Assembly (NCBI GenBank): GCA_030618065.1
Contig: JAUXEE010000170.1
Location: 1-5,449 of the forward strand
Reading direction: 5' to 3'
DNA from: Gemmatimonadota bacterium
GTDB lineage: Bacteria > Gemmatimonadota > Gemmatimonadetes > Longimicrobiales > Gaopeijiaceae
DNA: 5,449 bases
Every line of letters begins with the position of its first letter. Positions within the stretch are counted from its first letter, which is position 1. The translations under genes and the position numbers were made by a program. Positions 1 through 5,449 of this stretch are shown in pieces. The notes below the pieces were generated by a model, which saw nothing but the letters and a program-made list of their open reading frames with translations, was not told the DNA's origin and searched no databases.

Positions 1-303
1 CACGGAGTACAGTGTGGTCAGAAAGGCGACGGTGGCTGTGATAGCCAGAAAGATGGCGCTCAGGGGATCGACATGGATGGCCAAGCTGGCGCCGAGGGCC
101 GGGATACTCAGCAGGGTGATCTCGGGATCGGGATGGGGGGAAAAGGACTGCGCCACGACGGCCCAGAGGCAAACCGACGCGGCACCCACGAAGCCCACGC
201 TGACCCATCCGCTCATCCTTCGGTTTCGAGCCGCGGCAAAGCTCGCCACGGCTCCCGTCAGCAGGAGGGCGACCGCCACTTCCAGGTACACGACAGTGCT
301 CAC
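1..303 (-). CDS. Antiporter-like membrane subunit of a group 4 hydrogenase/complex I-type complex, N-terminal part only
   Basis: The 3' end runs off the left edge, leaving 101 codons. The start is GTG at 303-301, placed four bases after the stop of the upstream gene and preceded by GGAGGG with a 7-base spacer; no earlier start is needed. Hydrophobic segments lie at about residues 4-22, 32-52 and 82-99, separated by a basic loop (RNRR) and a Pro/Asp-rich loop. The sequence HVDPLSAIF at 77-85, followed by a helix ending in LYS, is the signature seen near the N-terminus of NuoL/NuoM/HyfB/HycC proteins, where it follows two helices. The family forms proton- or sodium-translocating channels in the membrane arm of complex I and group 4 hydrogenases. 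The overall pattern resembles HycC/HyfB more than NuoN, but too little is visible to choose between HyfB-like and HyfF-like. It follows a complete HyfD-like gene and is probably cotranslated with it. Confidence 0.82.
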   Translation of the reverse strand, partial: MSTVVYLEVAVALLLTGAVASFAAARNRRMSGWVSVGFVGAASVCLWAVVAQSFSPHPDPEITLLSIPALGASLAIHVDPLSAIFLAITATVAFLTTLYSV

Positions 304-307
304 GGCC

Positions 308-1771
308 TTACCCTCCGATCCACCGGACCAGGGGGATTCCGACGATCGGAATCAGGAGAGAGCCGATCATGAGGATCACGAGTGCGGCCCTCATCGCCGC
401 AGGTGGATCGTTTTTTCCCGTCGCCAGCTCCGTCTGGGGCCCGAAGAAGACCTTCTGACCCACATGGAGCATCCAGCCGAAGGCGATGAGGCTCTCGGCG
501 AGGACCAGGACTAGGATCAGGGGTCCCAGGAAGCCCGGAATCTCCATGGCTCCAGCCAGAATCATGAACTTGCTCCAAAAGCTGGCGAAGGGCGGAATGC
601 CCGCAACGGCAAGGACCCCGACGAAGAACGCGGTGGCGGTAAGGGGCATGCTGCGAGCCAGCCCCCCCAGGGCCGAGATGCTCCGGGTGCCGGTGACGTA
701 GGCCACGGCTCCGGCGCAAAGGAAGAGCGTTGCCTTGCCAAAGCTGTGGCAGAGGATGTGGAGAACCCCACCCTGGAATCCCACCTTTGATCCCATCGCC
801 CCCAGGGCGACTCCCAGGAGGATGTAGCCCAGGTGGGCGATGGTTGAGTACGCCAGGAGTCGCTTCAGGTCGTCCTGGACGAAGTAGAAGGAGAGAGCCA
901 CGAACATGGTTACCAGGGCCATGATGGCCAGAAGGAGGCCCAGACCCTCGGGCATGGCCCATCCGCTGCATACGGCCCGGGCCATCAGGTACACCCCCGC
1001 CTTCACCATGGCGGCGGCGTGTAGATAGGCGCTGATGGGCGTCGGTGCCTCCATGGCGTCGGGAAGCCAGGTATGGAAGGGCACCTGAGCGGCCTTGGCC
1101 CACGCCGCCAGCATCAGGAAGAAGAAGACCCAACCCCGGAGGGGCCCGTCCAGCCGACTTACCGCGTCGAAGTCGAACGATCCCGTTTTCGCGAAGAGAA
1201 TGAGGAGCACCAGGAGGAAGAAGAGCCCTCCCGCGTGGGTCATGAGCAGAGCCTTGAATCCAGCCCGGAGACTCTTCTCCGTGTGGTAGAAGGAGATCAG
1301 CGCCCAGGAGCACACCGTGGTGAGCTCCCAGAAGATGAAGAGTTGGAGGAAGTTGCCGGACGTCGCCACGCCTCCCATGCTGGCCAGGAAGGCCAGGAGC
1401 CAGAAGTAGTAGCGGCTCTGGTCCGCCGGTCCCACCGGGTGATCCCGGTTCTTCTCACTCAGATACTGGGTGGAGTAGAGGACGGTGAGGAACCCGATGA
1501 CCGTCACCACCAGGAGGAGCACCGTGGAGAGGGGATCGAGGAGGAGCCCGAAGACTCCCTCCCCACTCCCCCCCGTGAGCCAGGGGAGGCTCGCCAGGGC
1601 GACCCGGTGTGCGTCAGGGTAGGCCAGGAGGGCGGCACCCACCGCCAGCGAGGCCACTGCCAGGCTGAGCACCACCGCCATCCACCGTGCCGGCCGAGGC
1701 GGCATCAAGCCCACGGCGACGGCTCCGAGGACCGGGAGGATCACCACCAGGGCCAGGGCCAGGGTCAACAT
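308..1771 (-). CDS. hyfD: Proton-translocating membrane subunit, HyfD-like (NuoL/NuoM/NuoN antiporter family)
   Basis: This 487-residue, very hydrophobic protein has about 14 predicted transmembrane helices and is close in size to E. coli HyfD. Family landmarks are in the expected order: LDPLS at 78-82; a helix with FWEL containing Glu149, matching the essential Glu of NuoL/NuoM; WAKAAQVPFHTWLPDAM at 224-240 with Lys226; the HAAAMVKAG helix at 251-259 with His251 and Lys257; the broken-helix histidines 338 and 342 with Lys346 (LHILCHSFGKATLF); and Lys401 in FWSKF. All charged residues needed for a working ion channel therefore appear present. In known complexes these subunits couple electron transfer in the hydrophilic arm to proton or sodium export across the cytoplasmic membrane. 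The ATG start overlaps the end of the maturation protease gene by 7 bp and has GGAGAGG 7 bases upstream. HyfD versus a MrpD/NuoM-like paralogue is judged by similarity and context; membership of the superfamily is certain. Confidence 0.93.
   Translation of the reverse strand: MLTLALALVVILPVLGAVAVGLMPPRPARWMAVVLSLAVASLAVGAALLAYPDAHRVALASLPWLTGGSGEGVFGLLLDPLSTVLLLVVTVIGFLTVLYSTQYLSEKNRDHPVGPADQSRYYFWLLAFLASMGGVATSGNFLQLFIFWELTTVCSWALISFYHTEKSLRAGFKALLMTHAGGLFFLLVLLILFAKTGSFDFDAVSRLDGPLRGWVFFFLMLAAWAKAAQVPFHTWLPDAMEAPTPISAYLHAAAMVKAGVYLMARAVCSGWAMPEGLGLLLAIMALVTMFVALSFYFVQDDLKRLLAYSTIAHLGYILLGVALGAMGSKVGFQGGVLHILCHSFGKATLFLCAGAVAYVTGTRSISALGGLARSMPLTATAFFVGVLAVAGIPPFASFWSKFMILAGAMEIPGFLGPLILVLVLAESLIAFGWMLHVGQKVFFGPQTELATGKNDPPAAMRAALVILMIGSLLIPIVGIPLVRWIGG
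311..316 (-). promoter_or_regulatory. Ribosome binding site for the GTG-started antiporter-like gene
   Basis: On the minus strand GGAGGG lies in the last sense codons of the upstream hyfD-like gene, 7 bases before the GTG at 303-301. It is a near-perfect Shine-Dalgarno sequence and is the main reason for choosing this non-ATG start. Its position inside the upstream reading frame implies translational coupling. Confidence 0.6.
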
Positions 1772-2265
1772 GGGATCGCCTCTCCAACCAGGGCACGCAG
1801 GAGCAGAGCCAGGGATGCCGCGCTCTCCTCCACCTCGGGGCTCACCGGGTCCCCGAAGTCGAGGCGTACCGGCTGAATGGCGAGGAGGAATACGTCTGTC
1901 CCCGTTTCGCGCCGCAGGAATTCCGCTACAAGGCCCAGGGGCGCCCGATGGGTGGAGACCTCCCGGGAGGCCAGCTCCTCCATCTCCAATAGAGCCGCCG
2001 AGCCAGGGGCTGCACCCAACTCCACCGCGTCCACCAGAACCACCACATCCGGGCGGGCCGCCGTGATGGGCCCCAGGTAGCTCTCCGGAACCTCCTCCGC
2101 AGAGATCACCGTCACTCCCGGGGCTCCGCCCAGCGCTTCGGCGACCAAGCAGCCAGCGGCGTCGTCACCCCGGAGGGGGTTCCCGACCCCCACCACCACG
2201 ATCTTCCCGGAGAGTCGGGCGGACAGCATTTCAGCCAGCGTCGTGCTACCGCGGGGCGCCATCAT
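1765..2265 (-). CDS. hycI: [NiFe]-hydrogenase maturation endopeptidase, HycI type (peptidase family A31)
   Basis: This 166-residue cytosolic protease is expected to cut the C-terminal extension from a [NiFe]-hydrogenase large subunit once nickel is inserted. The family signature GVGNPLRGDDAAG spans 26-38. The three nickel-sensing ligands known for HycI/HybD (Asp16, Asp62 and His90 in E. coli HycI) correspond to Asp35, Asp79 (in VVVLVDA) and His106 (in STHRAPL), with nearly the same spacing. The segment STHRAPL...FLLAIQP at about 104-132 matches HycI (TTH.MPL...FLGIQP) better than HyaD or HybD, pointing to a group 4 (HycE/HyfG-like) substrate. It has a roughly 15-residue N-terminal extension before the first beta strand. 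The gene begins with two consecutive ATG codons; the first overlaps the hydG-like stop as ATGA, and the SD-like stretch (GGGGGATGG) is weak, so reinitiation is likely. The large subunit it should process is not in the window. Confidence 0.92.
   Translation of the reverse strand: MMAPRGSTTLAEMLSARLSGKIVVVGVGNPLRGDDAAGCLVAEALGGAPGVTVISAEEVPESYLGPITAARPDVVVLVDAVELGAAPGSAALLEMEELASREVSTHRAPLGLVAEFLRRETGTDVFLLAIQPVRLDFGDPVSPEVEESAASLALLLRALVGEAIPC
1779..1785 (-). promoter_or_regulatory. Ribosome binding site for the hyfD-like gene
   Basis: GGAGAGG on the minus strand lies 7 bases before the ATG at 1771-1769, inside the 3' end of the protease gene. It supports that start and suggests that translation of the membrane subunit is coupled to the gene before it. 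Confidence 0.5.
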
Positions 2266-3083
2266 TCGACCATCCCCCGGATCTGCCGGTAGTTGAAGAC
2301 CGGCCCGTCCCGGCAGACAAGGAGATGCCCGATGCTGCAGTGATTACACTTCCCCACCCCGCACTGCATCATCCTCTCCAGAGTCGAGATCACCCTCTCT
2401 TCCGCAAACCCGCGCATAAGGAGGTCCTGGACCACGAACTTGATCATGATGGGCGGCCCGCAGACATAGGCGAGGGTGCTGGCAGACTGGAGCTCCACCA
2501 GGTTGAAGAGGGTCGGCACCATCCCCACATTTCCACTCCACCCCGTCTCCGCCCGATCCACGGTGACGTGGAGCGTAACGCCGTCCTCCTCTTCCCATTG
2601 CTTCAGCTCCTCCTTGTAGACCAGGTCGGTAGGAGTCCTGGCGCCGTAGAGGATCGTCACGTCCCCGAAGCGCTCACGCTCGTCCAGGACGTTCCAGATA
2701 AGACCCCTGAGGGGAGGCAGACCGATGCCCCCGGCCACGAAGAGCAGATCGCTTCCGGCTGCCGCATCGACGTCGAAGCCGTTCCCGCACGGCCCTCGAA
2801 GGCCCACCTCGTCCCCAGGCCCCAGGGCGAAGAGAGCGTCGGTGACCTTCCCGGTGCGCTTCACCGTGACTTCGATAGCGTCTTTTCTCGTCGGGCTGGA
2901 CGCCAGGCAGAATGGAGCCTCACCCACCCCGAAAACCGAGAGTTCCAGGAACTGTCCGGGTCGGAAGGAGAAGGCGTCGTGCTCGTCCGGATCCCGGAAC
3001 CGAAGCCGGTAGCTTCGGGTGTCGGGCGTGTCCTCCTTCTGACTCAGGATCGTAGCCACGCTGGGGAGGAACAGGTCACCCAT
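2262..3083 (-). CDS. hydG: HydG-like FAD/NAD(P)-binding subunit of a hydrogenase or related oxidoreductase
   Basis: From the ATG at 3083 the protein has 273 residues, a little shorter than typical HydG/AsrB proteins (about 280-290). It belongs to the ferredoxin-NADP+ reductase/dihydroorotate dehydrogenase electron-transfer superfamily. In order: a flavin-binding barrel with RPGQF at 41-45 and APFCLASSP at 56-64; GPCGNGF at 97-103; the nucleotide-binding FVAGGIGLPPLR at 115-126; YGARTPTDLVYKEEL at 146-160; VCGPP at 207-211; and a 2Fe-2S site with Cys241, 246, 249 and 257 (C-x4-C-x2-C-x7-C) followed by DGPVF. In Pyrococcus sulfhydrogenase HydG passes electrons between NAD(P)H and the iron-sulfur subunit HydB; here HydB is encoded immediately upstream with an 8-bp overlap. 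The frame stays open upstream to an ATG at 3179, but that extension lacks family similarity and lies wholly within hydB, so 3083 is preferred. AsrB of anaerobic sulfite reductase is a close alternative; no AsrC is visible. Confidence 0.93.
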   Translation of the reverse strand: MGDLFLPSVATILSQKEDTPDTRSYRLRFRDPDEHDAFSFRPGQFLELSVFGVGEAPFCLASSPTRKDAIEVTVKRTGKVTDALFALGPGDEVGLRGPCGNGFDVDAAAGSDLLFVAGGIGLPPLRGLIWNVLDERERFGDVTILYGARTPTDLVYKEELKQWEEEDGVTLHVTVDRAETGWSGNVGMVPTLFNLVELQSASTLAYVCGPPIMIKFVVQDLLMRGFAEERVISTLERMMQCGVGKCNHCSIGHLLVCRDGPVFNYRQIRGMVE

Positions 3084-4131
3084 GCCACTCCCCTTTCCGG
3101 ATTGCGGCCACCACCGCCGGCATGTCCGTGGTACCCATGCAGACCTTGATGCACCGGCCACATCCGACGCAGCCCACATCCCCGTCCCGTTGGTAGTATT
3201 GGGCGCTCACCTTGTGGAAGAAGCGCCTCCAGATCCGCTGGCCCTTCCTTTCCCTGGGATTGTGCCCGGATGCCTCGAGGGTAAAGGCCGGGTACTGGCA
3301 AGAATCCCAGATTCGGCAGCGAGTCCAACCCTCGTCCTCCGGGAGATCCTGGATACTGAAGCAGTAGCAGGTGGGACAAATGAAGTTGCATCCCCCGCAT
3401 TCCTGACACCAATCTCCCATCGCTTCCCACAGATCATCCGCCACCCTTCCCGTGGAGATCCTCCGCATGGCAGAGCCGAAGTGACAGGTCTCCTTTTCGA
3501 AGCCCAGTCGGGCCTCCTCTTCCAGTCCCAACCGCTGTCTGTACTCCTCTTTGGTTGCAGGCTGAAAGAGAGGATCCGCGATCTGAATTAGTGCCTGGCC
3601 CTTCTCACTCCCCACCTCCACCAGCATCCTTTCGCCCAGATCGGTGAGCTGAAGATCGAAGCCCTCCCGAAGGAAGGGGCCCGCATCGCAGCAGATACAG
3701 AAGCCGAGGGGGCAGGGAGTCACACAGGCGAGGCTCACCAACGTCGTCTTGTCAGCCCGGCGCAGGTACGCAGAGTCCGGAAGATCCGAGGCGTGCATCT
3801 TGTGGAGGAAGTTCATCCCCTTGACATCGCAGCTCCTCAGGTTGAAGAGGATTCGCGGCACCACATCCGGAACCGGGGTCACCTGGTGGTGACCATTCTC
3901 GTGGCGGATCGACACCAGCCGTTCCGTCTGGGGGAGCATGAAATGCTTCGGCGGGTGGAGAGGGTTTTCGAAATCCCAGAGAAGCTGGTCAGGAGAGGAG
4001 AGCGTCGTGAAGATCTCGTCTCCCCCGGGCCCCGCCGTAGGTGCGATCACCTCGGACCCCTCCATCAACCTCTCCAGCCATTGGTTCAGGTCGACTCTTG
4101 CGATGGTCTGGGCAGCTTGGTGTTCCATCAT
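3076..4131 (-). CDS. hydB: HydB-like 4Fe-4S dicluster electron-transfer subunit (HydB/AsrA family)
   Basis: This 351-residue protein has no signal peptide or membrane segment. The N-terminal half carries family landmarks: FNLRSCDVKG around Cys101, then CVTPCPLGFCICCDAGP at 136-152 and a DLQLTDLG stretch near 159-166. Two ferredoxin-type cluster motifs follow: C-x2-C-x2-C-x3-C at Cys242, 245, 248 and 252 (CQECGGCNFICPTC), and Cys321, 324, 327 and 331 (CVGCGRCIKVC). Between them lies RCRIWDSCQY with Cys272 and Cys278, then GHNPR, a block I associate with HydB-like proteins. HydB relays electrons between the HydG flavoprotein and a hydrogenase small subunit; AsrA does the same for sulfite reductase. 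Here the gene sits between a formate dehydrogenase-like subunit and hydG, so the molybdoenzyme or a distal hydrogenase are candidate partners. Two tandem ATG codons (4131 and 4128) open the frame; AGGA lies 5 and 8 bases before them, so the second ATG is equally plausible. Confidence 0.93.
   Translation of the reverse strand: MMEHQAAQTIARVDLNQWLERLMEGSEVIAPTAGPGGDEIFTTLSSPDQLLWDFENPLHPPKHFMLPQTERLVSIRHENGHHQVTPVPDVVPRILFNLRSCDVKGMNFLHKMHASDLPDSAYLRRADKTTLVSLACVTPCPLGFCICCDAGPFLREGFDLQLTDLGERMLVEVGSEKGQALIQIADPLFQPATKEEYRQRLGLEEEARLGFEKETCHFGSAMRRISTGRVADDLWEAMGDWCQECGGCNFICPTCYCFSIQDLPEDEGWTRCRIWDSCQYPAFTLEASGHNPRERKGQRIWRRFFHKVSAQYYQRDGDVGCVGCGRCIKVCMGTTDMPAVVAAIRKGEWHG
3088..3096 (-). promoter_or_regulatory. 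Ribosome binding site that sets the hydG-like start
   Basis: AAAGGGGAG on the minus strand ends 4 bases before the ATG at 3083-3081. It supports this internal start over the in-frame ATG at 3179 and lies within the last codons of the hydB-like gene. Confidence 0.55.
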
Positions 4132-4153
4132 CCGGTTCCTGAACTCCCTTTGC
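4132..4153 (-). promoter_or_regulatory. Only intergenic gap longer than four bases; ribosome binding region of hydB
   Basis: The 22 bases between the molybdoenzyme stop (TAG at 4156-4154) and the hydB ATG hold two purine-rich SD candidates on the minus strand: AGGA at 4137-4140 and AAAGGGAG at 4144-4151. There is no room for a terminator hairpin and no promoter is recognisable, so the genes should share a transcript. Confidence 0.45.
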
Positions 4154-5449
4154 CTAGCTACGCTCTACGCTCACGCAGACCGCATCCCTCCCACCCGTCA
4201 CCGGCTCCAGGTCGTCGCGGCATCCGTACGGGACGATCATCACTCCGGGTGGGAGGTCGTTCCGAAGATGCGCCGGGACCACCGCCTGGCCGTCCAGAGA
4301 CCTCACCTTCACCCGCCATCCATGGCGAATCCCCATTGCCCCCGCGTCCTGCGCATTCATTTCGACGAAGCCGTCGGGGAATCGCTTGCGACGAGAAGCG
4401 TATTCGCGGAGCAGCGTCGGCGAGGAGCTTGTCAGTGCATCGTCTCCCCACTCGAAGGCGCTGGCCCGCACGAGCCGGAGGGGGAACTCCTCCGTTTCCT
4501 CCGGGCCGACCCTAGGTACTCCCAGAGTTCCGAGGATCGACCTGCCCGCATCTTCCTGGTCCGCCGTTCGTACATGAGGATCCACGAAGTGTCCCGGGAT
4601 CATTCCGGCGGCACCCACTGATGGTTCTCCCTCTAGAGCCACCGTATACGGATAGGAGGGCACCGTCGTGAGAATGTCGCGCAGCACATCGTCCATCGAT
4701 TGGTGGGTCCGGGGCATCCCCAGGGCAGCCGCGAGCTCCGTCAATACCGACCATCCGGGGCGGGCCTCCCCCGGGGGGGAGCCACTCGCCCGGAGTCGTT
4801 GAACCCGGCCCTCCATATTCGTAATGGTGCCATCCGTTTCCGCAGGACTGGATATGGGAAGCGCGACGTGGGCTGCTTCTACCGCTGGAGTGATGAAGGC
4901 GTCAAGCACGATCAAACAGTCCAGATCGGCCATGGCCTTTCTGGCCCGTTCAACGGACGGGAGCGATACAGGAGGGTCGTCGGCCAGAACGATGAGTCCC
5001 CTCACCTCACCGATCATCGCCTCGACATCGAGCCCACGCCCCGTGGCGAACTCATTCCCCCACGAGCGGCGGAGACGCCACTGGGCAGCCTCATCGTCGA
5101 GAGAACGAAGGCCCGGCAAGTGGTCCGGTGTAGCTCCCATCTCCATCGATCCGCGGGTGTTGGCCCTGATGGGAAGAGGCAGGATGACCGACCCGGGGCG
5201 GTTCAGGTGACCAGTGCTTGCCGCGAGGCTGGCGAAGGCCCTCGCCATGGCCCGAAGCCACGAGTCCACCGTTCCCGTTGGGGCCAGGACAATCCCAGTG
5301 CGGGAGGCTACCCCATACGCCTCCACCATGCGCCGGAAATCCGTGAACGTCATCAGGTGCGACGGCTTCACCGGATCCCCCTCCGCCCGGGCTTCCGTGT
5401 TGTCGACCCGACGCATCCACTTTCCAGTCCCCCCCTCAGCCGTGGCGGC
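4154..5449 (-). CDS. Molybdopterin oxidoreductase, formate dehydrogenase alpha/NuoG-like, C-terminal part
   Basis: The frame stays open through the right edge, so the 5' end is missing and 431 codons remain. A Met codon at 5416 is only internal. Formate dehydrogenase alpha hallmarks appear in order: TGHLNRPGS followed by GSMEMGATPDHLPG (about 5111-5152), corresponding to the GN.GRPG and G..DMG..P..PG blocks of FdhA/FdhF; a Rossmann-like segment with LIVLADDPPVSLPS; and AETDGTITNMEGRVQ (about 4799-4843), matching the AE.DGT.TN.ERRVQ block. The last 110 residues (about 4157-4486) form a molybdopterin-dinucleotide-binding domain with VEMNAQDAGAMGI and PPGVMIVPYG. The active-site Cys/Sec and N-terminal Fe-S domains lie outside the window. 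Two features are divergent: the usual HT.TM..RS stretch is replaced by DDALTSSSP, and the tail is shorter, without the NxLT...DP...PE.K.C ending. The role is therefore either formate oxidation or a NuoG-like electron conduit in a hydrogenase complex. Confidence 0.88.
   Translation of the reverse strand, partial: AATAEGGTGKWMRRVDNTEARAEGDPVKPSHLMTFTDFRRMVEAYGVASRTGIVLAPTGTVDSWLRAMARAFASLAASTGHLNRPGSVILPLPIRANTRGSMEMGATPDHLPGLRSLDDEAAQWRLRRSWGNEFATGRGLDVEAMIGEVRGLIVLADDPPVSLPSVERARKAMADLDCLIVLDAFITPAVEAAHVALPISSPAETDGTITNMEGRVQRLRASGSPPGEARPGWSVLTELAAALGMPRTHQSMDDVLRDILTTVPSYPYTVALEGEPSVGAAGMIPGHFVDPHVRTADQEDAGRSILGTLGVPRVGPEETEEFPLRLVRASAFEWGDDALTSSSPTLLREYASRRKRFPDGFVEMNAQDAGAMGIRHGWRVKVRSLDGQAVVPAHLRNDLPPGVMIVPYGCRDDLEPVTGGRDAVCVSVERS

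Noticed and set aside
300..1313. Minus-strand open frame of 337 codons in a second frame of the hyfD-like gene
   Set aside because: Gly/Pro/Arg/His-rich translation without hydrophobic segments, fully inside a frame with all NuoL/M-family signatures.
1751..1768. Short tandem CAGGGC-type hexamer repeat
   Set aside because: It encodes a Leu-Ala run in the first transmembrane helix of the hyfD-like protein; it is codon-level redundancy, not a repeat element.
1073..1876. Long plus-strand open frame of 267 codons opposite the hyfD-like gene
   Set aside because: Its translation is rich in Glu, Arg, Gln and His with no recognisable domain. It is antisense to strongly supported membrane protein codons, as expected in high-GC DNA.
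2325..3149. Plus-strand open frame of 274 codons opposite the hydG-like gene
   Set aside because: It mirrors the hydG-like gene almost end to end and shows no family motif; every domain signature lies on the minus strand.
3084..3179. In-frame N-terminal extension of the hydG-like gene from the ATG at 3179
   Set aside because: The 32 extra residues are Trp/Arg/Ser-rich with no homology to the family and would lie wholly within hydB; a strong ribosome binding site supports the ATG at 3083.
3076..4131. Extra cysteines in the N-terminal half of the HydB-like protein (residues 136-148) as a novel metal site
   Set aside because: A Cys followed by a C-x-C stretch at this place is, as far as I recall, common in HydB/AsrA proteins, so it is not clearly new.
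3793..4621. Overlapping plus-strand open frames opposite the start of hydB and the end of the molybdoenzyme gene
   Set aside because: Low-complexity Arg/Pro/Ser/His translations, no domains, and they cross a real gene boundary on the other strand.

Overview
This is a gene-dense stretch of high-GC bacterial DNA carrying the middle of one operon. All real genes lie on the minus strand, so transcription runs from the right edge towards the left edge. There are six coding regions, two of them cut by the window edges. The junctions are an 8-bp overlap, a 4-bp overlap, a 7-bp overlap, a 4-nt gap and one 22-nt gap. I see no promoter, terminator, RNA gene, repeat array or mobile element. Both operon ends lie outside the window. 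The sequence does not fix the taxonomy: it suggests a high-GC bacterium with anaerobic or facultative hydrogen/formate metabolism, and I would not name a phylum.

Order in transcription direction: (1) the C-terminal two-thirds or less of a molybdopterin oxidoreductase related to formate dehydrogenase alpha (FdhA/FdhF) and NuoG, 4154-5449; (2) a HydB-like 4Fe-4S protein, 3076-4131; (3) a HydG-like FAD/NAD(P)-binding diaphorase subunit with a C-terminal 2Fe-2S site, 2262-3083; (4) a HycI-type [NiFe]-hydrogenase maturation endopeptidase, 1765-2265; (5) a complete HyfD/NuoL/M/N-type proton-translocating membrane subunit, 308-1771; (6) the N-terminus of a second antiporter-like membrane subunit, 1-303.

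Read together, the cluster combines three modules that are often found apart: a formate dehydrogenase-like molybdoenzyme, the HydB-HydG electron-transfer pair of cytosolic sulfhydrogenases (whose HydD-HydA hydrogenase partners are not here), and the ion-pumping membrane arm of group 4 [NiFe] hydrogenases. The HycI-type protease implies that a [NiFe] large subunit of the HycE/HyfG kind is encoded nearby, most likely beyond the left edge. My inference is a membrane-bound, ion-translocating hydrogenase or formate-hydrogenlyase-like complex that can also exchange electrons with NAD(P)H. The catalytic hydrogenase subunits and the active-site half of the molybdoenzyme are outside the window, so this remains a hypothesis.
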